From NCBI RefSeq assembly GCF_900100875.1, contig NZ_FNKQ01000003.1:620001-684000 (forward strand): a stretch of DNA of 64,000 bases, given 5' to 3'. The position numbers were made by a program, and so were the translations under genes. This DNA is from Halopelagius longus. GTDB taxonomy: Archaea; Halobacteriota; Halobacteria; Halobacteriales; Haloferacaceae. Shown piece by piece: positions 50,947 to 58,688 of the stretch (its first letter is position 1; every line of letters begins with the position of its first letter). The notes below the pieces were generated by a model. The model did not search any database and was not told the DNA's origin. It saw nothing but the letters and a program-made list of their open reading frames with translations.

Positions 50947-52284
50947 ATGAATCACGACGAGTCCCGCGACCTGTACGACCGGGCGCTTTCGGTGATGCCC
51001 GGCGGGGTCAACTCATCGGTTCGCGCGGTGCGACCGTACCCGTTCTTCGTCGAACGCGGCGACGGCGCGCACGTCGTAGACGCGGACGGGAACCGCTACA
51101 TCGACTACGTGCTGGGCTACGGGCCGTTGCTGTACGGCCACGACATGCCCGACCCGGTTCGCTCGGCGGTGCAGTCGTACGCCTCCGACGGCCCGATGTA
51201 CGGCGCGCCCACCGAGATAGAGGTCGAACACGCCGAGTTCGTCGCGCGGCACGTCCCGAGCGTCGAGAAGGTGCGGTTCGTCAACTCCGGCACCGAGGCG
51301 ACGGTGTCCGCGGTGCGCCTCGCCCGCGGGTACACCGGCCGCGACAAGATAGTCGTCATGAAGGGCGGCTACCACGGCGCACAGGAGTCCACCCTCGTCG
51401 AGGGCGAACCCGGCGACACCGCTCCGAGTACGAAGGGCATCCCCGACTCGTTCGCCGAGCACACCATCCCGGTGCCGTTCAACGACCCCGAGGCCGTAGA
51501 CGAGGTGTTCGAGGAGTACGGCGACGACGTCGCCGCCGTCCTGACGGAACCCATCCTCGGCAACACGGGCATCGTCCACCCCGTCGAGGGCTACCTCGAA
51601 CACCTCCGCGAGGTGACCGAGGAGTACGGGTCGCTCCTGATATTCGACGAGGTCATCACCGGCTTCCGCGTCGGCGGCCTGCAGTGCGCGCAGGGGAAGT
51701 TCGGCGTCACGCCCGACGTGACGACGTTCGGGAAGATAGTCGGCGGCGGGTTCCCCGTCGGCGCCATCGGCGGGCGCGCGGACATAATAGAGCAGTTCTC
51801 GCCCTCCGGCGACGTGTTCCAGTCGGGCACCTTCTCCGGGCACCCGGTGACGATGGCCGCGGGTCACGCCTACCTGACGTACGCCGCGGAGAACGACGTC
51901 TACGACTACGTGAACGAACTCGGCGAGAAACTCCGCCGCGGCCTGACCGACGTCGTGGAGGACAACGCCCCCTCCTACACCGTCGTCGGCACCGACTCGA
52001 TGTTCAAGGTTATCTTCACGCGCGAGGGGCCGGACGACCTGACGGGCGCGTGCGAGGCCGGATGCGTCCAACGGGAGTCCTGCCCGCGGTACGACTACTG
52101 CCCGAAGACCGGCGCGGACGTGGCGAACGCCGAAACCGAGCGCTGGGAGCGCATCTTCTGGCAGGAGATGAAAGACCGCGGCGTCTTCCTCACGGCGAAC
52201 CAGTTCGAGTCGCAGTTCGTCTCCTACGCCCACACCGAGGAGGACATCGAGCAGACGTTGGAAGCGTACAAAGAGACGCTGTAG
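50947..52284 (+). CDS. hemL: Glutamate-1-semialdehyde 2,1-aminomutase
   Basis: A 445-residue PLP enzyme that makes 5-aminolevulinate, the first committed step of tetrapyrrole synthesis in archaea. The start [27 protein letters not shown] is family-typical, and the PLP lysine is Lys263 in [15 protein letters not shown]. Near the end is an insertion with four cysteines, Cys369, 373, 379 and 385 ([19 protein letters not shown]), absent from most bacterial HemL. Spacing C-x3-C-x5-C-x5-C suggests a metal or Fe-S site. Divergent from phoD. Confidence 0.97.
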   Translation: MNHDESRDLYDRALSVMPGGVNSSVRAVRPYPFFVERGDGAHVVDADGNRYIDYVLGYGPLLYGHDMPDPVRSAVQSYASDGPMYGAPTEIEVEHAEFVARHVPSVEKVRFVNSGTEATVSAVRLARGYTGRDKIVVMKGGYHGAQESTLVEGEPGDTAPSTKGIPDSFAEHTIPVPFNDPEAVDEVFEEYGDDVAAVLTEPILGNTGIVHPVEGYLEHLREVTEEYGSLLIFDEVITGFRVGGLQCAQGKFGVTPDVTTFGKIVGGGFPVGAIGGRADIIEQFSPSGDVFQSGTFSGHPVTMAAGHAYLTYAAENDVYDYVNELGEKLRRGLTDVVEDNAPSYTVVGTDSMFKVIFTREGPDDLTGACEAGCVQRESCPRYDYCPKTGADVANAETERWERIFWQEMKDRGVFLTANQFESQFVSYAHTEEDIEQTLEAYKETL

Positions 52285-52305
52285 CTCCGCATATCGGAGC
52301 TCTCG

Positions 52306-53115
52306 CTATCCGGTGTCGAACGCGCTGTCTGCGTCGGCGTCGGCGGCGGCGAGTTCGCCGCTGAGCGTCTCGTTGACGATGAGGCCCAAGAAGAGGACGA
52401 ACGAGGCGACGTACACGCTCGTGAGGATGATGATGATGCCGCTTATGACGCCGTAGATGGCGTACCGCGAGGCGTTGACGGCGTAGAGGTGGACGACGAC
52501 GAGGAGCGTCGTCCATCCGACCGCCGCGATGAACGCGCCGGGAAGCGCCGCCGTCGGTTCGGTTATCCGCCGCGCGGGGACGTAGTACGCCGGGAGGAAC
52601 GCGACGGTGAGGACGGCGAGGAGGGTCACGACGGCGGCGGCGGAGACGAACGGCGAGTTCGGGAACAGCGAGAAGACGACGCTCGTACAGAGTATCAGAG
52701 AGAGCGCGAGAACCAAAGAGAGGAGGACGGCGACGGCGCCGCGGAGTTGCTCGGAGTACGATCGGTCGTCCTCGCCCTCGACGCGTTCGACGACGGTCAG
52801 AAAGCCGACGGCGACGTTCGCTCCGCTCCACGCGAGGACGAGAATCGCGAGCACCGTCGAGCCGAGTCGCCCCGAACTCGTCACCGCCGCCTCCCACACC
52901 AACGCCTGGACGTCGGGCGTGAGAAACGGCGGCGTCACCTCGTGAACCCGGACGGCCGCCGACCGGTCGACGAGCGTCAGCACCAACAGCAACAGGGGAA
53001 ACAGCGCGACGAAGCCGTAGTACGCCAGCGACGCCGCCGGGTACTCCACGTCGTGTTCCTGCGTCGCTCGGAGGACCGCCAAGAGAAAGTCGGACCGCCC
53101 GCCGAGATACGACAT
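52306..53115 (-). CDS. YihY/BrkB family membrane protein
   Basis: A 269-residue membrane protein with about six helices. Family marks include EYPAASLAYYGFVALFPLLLLVL, AWSGANVAVGFLTVVERVE, and YAIYGVISGIIIILTSVYVASFVLFLG. The YihY/UPF0761 family was once called ribonuclease BN, but RNase activity is not attributed to this family now; function is unknown. It converges with hemL with a 21-base gap. The ATG at 53115 is chosen over an upstream frame lacking conservation. Confidence 0.9.
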   Translation of the reverse strand: MSYLGGRSDFLLAVLRATQEHDVEYPAASLAYYGFVALFPLLLLVLTLVDRSAAVRVHEVTPPFLTPDVQALVWEAAVTSSGRLGSTVLAILVLAWSGANVAVGFLTVVERVEGEDDRSYSEQLRGAVAVLLSLVLALSLILCTSVVFSLFPNSPFVSAAAVVTLLAVLTVAFLPAYYVPARRITEPTAALPGAFIAAVGWTTLLVVVHLYAVNASRYAIYGVISGIIIILTSVYVASFVLFLGLIVNETLSGELAAADADADSAFDTG

Positions 53116-53216
53116 ACCCCGCCTACGGAGTCGAGACGTAAAACCGCTGTAGCGGCGTCGCCGCGTCGTCGGAACCACCGGCTCCCTTTTTCTCCCCGGA
53201 GCGCGTCCTGTCAACT

Positions 53217-53669
53217 ATGGACGCAGAAGTGCGAACAGACGCGGGTGCGACGCGGGAGTACGACGACCCGTTGGGCGACATCCTCCCGCGGGCGGACGTC
53301 GACTCCCGGTGGTGGTACTGGATAGCGGCCGTCCCGGCGTTCGGCCTCGCCGCCCTCGTCGGGGGCGTCTTCTTCCTGTTCGGCTTCCTCTTCGATTTGT
53401 TTCTGACCGGCGGCCTCCTCACGTTCGGGGCCGCGTTCTTCCTCGTCCCCGCCGCCGGACTGGTCGGATTGGTGCTGACGGTGATGTACCCCATCGCGAC
53501 GTACGTGGACGCGCGGGCGGTGGCGGAGTCCCGCGCTGAGTGGACGCCCGACCCCCTCGTGTGGGGACTCGTCGCTCTCGCCAGCGTCGTCCTCAGCGCG
53601 TTCTCCCTGAGCGTCGTCGCGTCGCTGTACTACCTCTACAAGCGCCACGGCGCGGTCGGAACGCCGTAA
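53217..53669 (+). CDS. Small tetra-helix membrane protein, unknown
   Basis: A 150-residue protein: a charged start (MDAEVRTDAGATREYDDPLGD) and about four helices (WYWIAAVPAFGLAALVGGVFFLFGF and two more, then VALASVVLSAFSLSVVASLYYLY). The frame ends at TAA 53667-53669. No family recognised. Convergent with the frameshifted membrane gene that follows. Confidence 0.7.
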   Translation: MDAEVRTDAGATREYDDPLGDILPRADVDSRWWYWIAAVPAFGLAALVGGVFFLFGFLFDLFLTGGLLTFGAAFFLVPAAGLVGLVLTVMYPIATYVDARAVAESRAEWTPDPLVWGLVALASVVLSAFSLSVVASLYYLYKRHGAVGTP

Positions 53670-53670
53670 C

Positions 53671-54108
53671 CTACTCCGACCGGCCGCGGGCCGCGGGGTC
53701 CACGCGGACGACCATCTTCTGCCGCACCCGACGCGATACGAGAGCGACCGCGAACCCGAGCGAGCAGAGCCAACAGACCGCGTACGCGGCGGCGAGGGGC
53801 ACGACTCGCCCGCGGACCCGAGCGTCGTGAACCCGACGACAGCGGCGATGAAGACGGTGACCGAGAGCGACGTGAGGAGGCCGAACGCCCAGACGCGGAG
53901 GAGCGACGCGCCGGGGGACGTATAGTTCACCCACCCCGACGGCGACGGCGGCCGCGACCAGCGAGAGCCACCCCGGCGCGGCGGGGAGACTGGGAACGGC
54001 TGTCACGACCGTATCTATCGGCGATACGGCGGGCAGGAGGCCCGCCCATACGAGGGCGGTGCGGAACAGGTCGGCGAGTTCGTCGCCGAGGCGGGCGGGG
54101 AGGGACAC
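53671..54108 (-). pseudogene. Membrane-protein gene with two compensating frameshifts
   Basis: The start (MSLPARLGDELADLFRTALVWAG) and the end (LAAAYAVCWLCSLGFAVALVSRR) read in one frame, but the middle is only protein-like in another frame, where SPGASLLRVWAFGLLTSLSVTVF and VGFTTLGSAG supply hydrophobic helices. An extra base near 53932 and a missing base near 53812 would restore a single 145-residue polytopic protein. This is either a decayed gene or paired sequencing errors. Function is unknown. Confidence 0.7.
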
Positions 54109-54246
54109 GGGCGACGATTCGTATCGGATGCTGAATACGTTTCGGCGAGCGGACGGGACGACGCCGAACCGGCCGAAGACGGGGTGACGGACGCGCGGAC
54201 GGAAGTGGTGGCCTTTTCACCCACCGGCGCGCACGTTTCGACAACG

Positions 54247-55359
54247 ATGACACGCGGGACACTCCGACTGGCGACGCGAGGGTCGAACCTCGCGCTCCGG
54301 CAGGCGGCGAGCGTCCGGGAGGCGCTCTCCGACCGCCGATTCGAGGTAGAACTGGTGGAGGTGGAGACGCGCGGCGACGAGGTGCGCGACGAACTCATCC
54401 ACCGACTCGGCAAAACCGGCGCGTTCGTCCGGGCGTTAGACGAGAAGGTGCTCGACGGGAGCGTCGACGCCGCCGTCCACTCGATGAAGGACATGCCGAC
54501 GGAGAGCCCGCAGAACCTCGTGGTCGCCGGCATCCCGCCGCGAGCGCCCGCGGGCGACGTGCTGATTACGCCCGACGGCTCCGAACTGGAGGACCTCCCG
54601 GCGGGCGCGACGGTGGGAACGTCGTCGCTCCGGCGGAAAGCCGAGATTCTCGCCGCCCGTCCGGATTTGGAGGTCGAACCCCTCCGCGGCAACGTCGACA
54701 CCCGCGTGGAGAAGCTCCTCGCGCCGTCGCTACAGGCCGAACACGAGAAGCGCGTGGACGCCGACAGGGAGAAGAAGGGCGAACAGGCCGTGGCGTCCGC
54801 CAAGGGCGAGGAGTACGAGGCGGAGTTCGACGAGTCCATCGAGGAGTGGTTCGACGGCCTCCGCGAGATAGAGCGCCGGGCCCTCGAACGCGACGTGGAC
54901 ACCGAGTACGACGCAATCGTCCTCGCGGAGTCGGGCCTCGAACGGAGCGGCCTGCTTCACAACGTCGAGTACGTCCGCCTGCCGACGAACGAGTTCGTCC
55001 CCGCGCCGGGGCAGGGCGCGATAGCGGTCACGACGCAGTACGGCGACGTGGCCGACGACGTGCGCGACGCCATCGACCACCCGCGAACCCGCGTGGAGAC
55101 GACGGTGGAACGAACCGTCCTCGCGGAACTCGGCGGCGGGTGCGTCGCGCCGATGGGCGCGCACGCCAAACTGCAGGGGAAACACGTCCACGTCACCGCG
55201 CGAATCCTCTCGGTGGACGGCGAGGAGGAGGTCCGGGGGTCCCGGGACCTGCCGGTGGAGAACCACGCGAACGCCGCCGTCGAGTTCGCCGAAACGCTCG
55301 CCGAACAGGGGGCCGACGAACTCGTCGCGGCCGCCCGCGAACTCGCAGACGAGGAGTGA
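54247..55359 (+). CDS. hemC: Hydroxymethylbilane synthase (porphobilinogen deaminase)
   Basis: A 370-residue enzyme that polymerises four porphobilinogens. The start RGTLRLATRGSNLALRQA, the block AVHSMKDMPTE and GTSSLRRKAEIL are typical; the dipyrromethane cofactor Cys299 lies in LGGGCVAPMG. It is longer than bacterial HemC (about 310) because of a charged insertion of roughly 50 residues after RVEKLLAPSLQAEHEKR (residues about 158-215), rich in Glu and Lys. First of the hemC-cobA-hemD cluster; cobA follows four bases after. Confidence 0.97.
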   Translation: MTRGTLRLATRGSNLALRQAASVREALSDRRFEVELVEVETRGDEVRDELIHRLGKTGAFVRALDEKVLDGSVDAAVHSMKDMPTESPQNLVVAGIPPRAPAGDVLITPDGSELEDLPAGATVGTSSLRRKAEILAARPDLEVEPLRGNVDTRVEKLLAPSLQAEHEKRVDADREKKGEQAVASAKGEEYEAEFDESIEEWFDGLREIERRALERDVDTEYDAIVLAESGLERSGLLHNVEYVRLPTNEFVPAPGQGAIAVTTQYGDVADDVRDAIDHPRTRVETTVERTVLAELGGGCVAPMGAHAKLQGKHVHVTARILSVDGEEEVRGSRDLPVENHANAAVEFAETLAEQGADELVAAARELADEE

Positions 55360-55363
55360 GACG

Positions 55364-56233
55364 ATGAGCGAGGAACCCACCGACGACGCGCGGACCGGGG
55401 CGGGCGACGACGCGGACGCGGCGGCGGACGCCGCGCCGGGGATGGTCTACCTCGTCGGAAGCGGACCGGGCGACCCGGAACTGCTGACGGTGAAGGCAAA
55501 GCGCCTGCTTTCGGAGGCGGACGTGGTGCTGCACGACAAGCTCCCCGGCCCGGAGATTATCGGCCAGATACCCGAGGAGAGACGCGAGGACGTGGGCAAG
55601 CGCGCGGGCGGCGAGTGGACGCCGCAGGAGTACACGAACCACCGGATGGTCGAACTCGCCCGCGAGGGCAAGACGGTGGTGCGCCTGAAGGGCGGCGACC
55701 CGTTCGTCTTCGGCCGCGGCGGCGAGGAGATGGAACACCTCGCCGAATCGGGCGTCCCGTTCGAGGTGGTGCCGGGCATCACCTCCGCCATCGCCGGCGC
55801 GGGCGTCGCGGGCATCCCCGTCACGCACCGCGACCACACCTCCTCCGTCTCGTTCGTCACCGGCCACGAGGACCCGACGAAGGAGGAGTCGGCCGTCGAT
55901 TGGGAGGCGCTGGCCGCGACGGGCGGGACGCTCGTCGTCCTGATGGGCGTCGGCAAACTGCCCGACTACGCGGCGGCGCTTCGGGACGCCGGGATGGACG
56001 GCGAGACGCCCGTGGCACTCGTCGAACGCGCGACGTGGCCGGAGATGCGCGTCGCCACCGGGACGCTCGACACCATCGTCGACGTGCGCGACGCCGAGGG
56101 CATCGAACCGCCCGCGATAACGGTCATCGGCGACGTGGCGGCGACGAGAGACCGAGTGGTCGAGTTCCTCCGGAACCGGACGGGCGAACTCCCGGCCGGA
56201 ACCCCCGCCGACCCGGAGGTGCGCGAGGGGTGA
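55364..56233 (+). CDS. cobA: Uroporphyrinogen-III C-methyltransferase
   Basis: A 289-residue SUMT. The SAM-binding motif is GSGPGDPELLTVKA near residues 30-43, with RLKGGDPFVFGRGGEE and GVAGIPVTHRD. It methylates uroporphyrinogen III at C2 and C7 to precorrin-2, feeding siroheme and cobalamin, and in archaea heme b via siroheme. A 25-residue acidic N-terminal stretch is halophile-specific. The hemD start overlaps its stop (GTGA, 56230-56233), coupling synthesis of substrate and its consumption. Confidence 0.97.
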   Translation: MSEEPTDDARTGAGDDADAAADAAPGMVYLVGSGPGDPELLTVKAKRLLSEADVVLHDKLPGPEIIGQIPEERREDVGKRAGGEWTPQEYTNHRMVELAREGKTVVRLKGGDPFVFGRGGEEMEHLAESGVPFEVVPGITSAIAGAGVAGIPVTHRDHTSSVSFVTGHEDPTKEESAVDWEALAATGGTLVVLMGVGKLPDYAAALRDAGMDGETPVALVERATWPEMRVATGTLDTIVDVRDAEGIEPPAITVIGDVAATRDRVVEFLRNRTGELPAGTPADPEVREG

Positions 56234-56973
56234 ACCGCGACGTTCGCGTCGCCGTCTTCCGCCCGGACGACGACAGACTCGCAGACGCGGTGGAACTGCT
56301 CGATTCGCTCGGCGCGAGTCCCGTCCCCGACCCGATGCTCGAAGTCGAACCGACGCAAGCGACGCCCGAGGCGGCGGAGTACGTCGTCCTGACGAGCAAG
56401 ACGGGCGTCGAACTGCTCGCGGATGCGGGGTGGAGCCCCGGCGATTCGACGCTCTGTTGTATCGGCGCGGCGACGGCCGACGCCGCCCGCGACGCCGGGT
56501 GGACCGTAGACCGGGTGCCCGAGGAGTACACCTCCGCCGGACTGGTCGAACACCTCCGCGAGGAGGTGGCGGGCGCGACGGTGGAAGTCGCCCGGTCGGA
56601 CCACGGCAGCGACGTGCTCTTAGACGGCCTGCGCGAGGCGGGCGCAGAGGTACACGAGACGGTGCTGTACCGCCTCGTCCGCCCCGAAGGGGCGGGCCAA
56701 TCGACGGTGATGGCCGCGGGCGGCGAACTCGACGGCGTCTGTTTCTCCTCCTCTCTCACCGTCGAGAACTTCCTCGACGCCGCGGCGGAACGCGGCGTCC
56801 GCGAGGAGGCCATCGAGGGCCTGAACGACGCCGTCGTCGGTGCCATCGGCCCGCCGACGCGCGAGACGGCCGAATCGCTCGGCATCGACGTGGACGTGGT
56901 TCCGGACGCCGCCGACTTCGAGGAACTCGTCTGCGACGTGGTCGAACGCGCCGCCCCCACCTACCACGAGTGA
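56230..56973 (+). CDS. hemD: Uroporphyrinogen-III synthase
   Basis: A 247-residue HemD, which closes and inverts ring D of hydroxymethylbilane to uroporphyrinogen III. HemD is poorly conserved; the pattern VRVAVFRPDDDRLADAVELL, YVVLTSKTGVELL, CCIGAATADAARDAGW and VGAIGPPTRETAESLG matches. It starts at a GTG inside the cobA stop, and its own TGA is followed in frame by a further open stretch of 49 codons. Last recognised gene of the hemC-cobA-hemD operon. Confidence 0.92.
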   Translation: MNRDVRVAVFRPDDDRLADAVELLDSLGASPVPDPMLEVEPTQATPEAAEYVVLTSKTGVELLADAGWSPGDSTLCCIGAATADAARDAGWTVDRVPEEYTSAGLVEHLREEVAGATVEVARSDHGSDVLLDGLREAGAEVHETVLYRLVRPEGAGQSTVMAAGGELDGVCFSSSLTVENFLDAAAERGVREEAIEGLNDAVVGAIGPPTRETAESLGIDVDVVPDAADFEELVCDVVERAAPTYHE

Positions 56974-56991
56974 GTCCGGAGGACCCGAGCG

Positions 56992-57123
56992 GTGGCGCGT
57001 GACCGGCGGTCGGTCGGCACCGTCGCCGCGGGCCTCTGGTACGACGGCATCTTCGCCGCGACGGCACTGCTCTCGGCCGTCGAGCGCCGGACGCGGGGCG
57101 ACGGCGCGCAGGCGAGAGTTTAA
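56992..57123 (+). CDS. Possible small membrane peptide (43 aa) after hemD
   Basis: A GTG at 56992 opens a 43-residue frame ending TAA 57121-57123, in phase with hemD after its stop. It has a basic start (VARDRRS) and one hydrophobic stretch (GTVAAGLWYDGIFAATALL). It could be a real peptide or the tail of an ancestral longer HemD. No RBS is evident. Weak support. Confidence 0.3.
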   Translation: MARDRRSVGTVAAGLWYDGIFAATALLSAVERRTRGDGAQARV

Positions 57124-57125
57124 AC
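57118..57125 (+). promoter_or_regulatory. TATA-like box for the RecJ-like gene
   Basis: GTTTAAAC centred 28 bases before the ATG at 57150. Confidence 0.6.
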
Positions 57126-57149
57126 CCGAGACCGAACCTACACCGGGTA

Positions 57150-58562
57150 ATGGCAGGTCCCGTCCCCGAACTGGAGTCGCGCGCCGAGGCGTGCGCGGAA
57201 CGACTGCGCGAAGCGGACGAAGTTCTCCTCGCCTCGCACATCGACGCCGACGGGTTGACGAGCGCCGCCGTCGCCTCGACGGCGTTGGAACGGGCGGGGA
57301 TACCCTTCGAGACGGTGTTCTCGAAGCAGTTAGACGAGTCGGAGGTGGCGCGGATAGCCGCCACTGAGTACGACACCGTGCTGTTCACCGACTTCGGCAG
57401 CGGTCAGTTGGACGTCATCGCCCCCCGCGAGGAGGCGGGCGACTTCACGCCGGTCATCGCCGACCACCACCAACCGGCCGACGCAGAGACGGAGTACCAC
57501 CTCAATCCGCTGCTCTTCGGCATCGACGGCGCGTCGGAACTCTCCGGGGCGGGCGCGAGCTACGTTCTCGCTCGCGCACTCGAACCGAAGGGGTGCGACA
57601 ACCGCGACTTGGCCGCCCTCGCCGTCGTCGGCGCGGTGGGCGACATGCAGAACTCCGACGGCGGCCTGCACGGCGCGAACGCCGGCATCGTCGAGGAGGG
57701 CGTCGCCGCGGGCGTCGTAGAGGAGGCGCGGGATTTGGTCCTCTACGGGCGGCAGACCCGCCCCCTCCCGAAGTTCTTGGAGTACGCCAGCGACGTTCGC
57801 ATCCCCGGCATCTCCAACGACGCGAACGGCGCGGTGCAGTTCCTCTCGGACCTCGATTTGGACCTGAAGGCCGACGGCGAGTGGCGGCGGTGGGTGGACC
57901 TGACGATGGACGAACGGAAGACCCTCGTGAGCGCACTGCTGCGCCGGGCCATCGCCTCGGGCGTCCCCGCCGACAGAATCGAGAATCTGGTCGGGACGAC
58001 GTACACGCTGACCGACGAGGAGGCGGGGACGGAACTCCGCGACGTGAGCGAGTTCTCCACGCTCCTGAACGCGACGGCGCGGTACGAACGCGCGGACGTG
58101 GGACTCGCGGTCTGTCTCGGGAACCGGCAGGGCGCCCTCGACAGCGCCCGGAAACTGCTCCGAAACCACCGGCGCAACCTCTCGGAGGGGCTCCAGTGGG
58201 TGAAAAACGAGGGGACGACCGTCGAGGAGAACGTCCAGTGGTTCGACGCTGGGACGAGAATCCGCGAGACCATCGTCGGCATCGTCGCCGGGATGGCAGT
58301 CGGGTCCGGCGGCATCTCCCGGAGCAAGCCGATACTCGCGTTCGCGGAGAAGTCCGACGCGGAGGTGAAAGTGTCCGCTCGGGGGTCGCACGTCCTCGTG
58401 CGGAAGGGACTCGACCTCTCTGCGGTGATGCGGGAGGCGTCGCAGGCCGTCGGCGGCGACGGCGGCGGCCACGACGTCGCCGCGGGCGCGACCATCCCGA
58501 AGGGGAGAGAACGGGAGTTCGTCGCGGAGGCCGACCGCCTCGTCGGCGAGCAACTCGGCTGA
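57150..58562 (+). CDS. Archaeal RecJ-like DHH phosphoesterase
   Basis: A 470-residue DHH/DHHA1 protein. The first metal motif is ASHIDADG (Asp32, Asp34), the next is FTDFGSGQ, and the DHH motif is VIADHHQPAD near residues 105-114. The C-terminal DHHA1 part ends with GGDGGGHDVAAGA, its nucleic-acid-contact loop. Archaeal RecJ/GAN-type proteins are 5' or 3' exonucleases or partner with GINS and the MCM helicase. The interior segment 200-330 is the archaeal insert domain. Confidence 0.92.
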   Translation: MAGPVPELESRAEACAERLREADEVLLASHIDADGLTSAAVASTALERAGIPFETVFSKQLDESEVARIAATEYDTVLFTDFGSGQLDVIAPREEAGDFTPVIADHHQPADAETEYHLNPLLFGIDGASELSGAGASYVLARALEPKGCDNRDLAALAVVGAVGDMQNSDGGLHGANAGIVEEGVAAGVVEEARDLVLYGRQTRPLPKFLEYASDVRIPGISNDANGAVQFLSDLDLDLKADGEWRRWVDLTMDERKTLVSALLRRAIASGVPADRIENLVGTTYTLTDEEAGTELRDVSEFSTLLNATARYERADVGLAVCLGNRQGALDSARKLLRNHRRNLSEGLQWVKNEGTTVEENVQWFDAGTRIRETIVGIVAGMAVGSGGISRSKPILAFAEKSDAEVKVSARGSHVLVRKGLDLSAVMREASQAVGGDGGGHDVAAGATIPKGREREFVAEADRLVGEQLG

Positions 58563-58688
58563 AGCGGCGTTTTCGCCTCCGATTCCGCCGGAAATCGGGG
58601 CGTAAAACGCGTGAAACCGTGTGAAATTCGGGCGAACGGAACGTAACTGACGCGGCGCTTATCTCCGTAGCGCTCCGAACTGGGGGAG

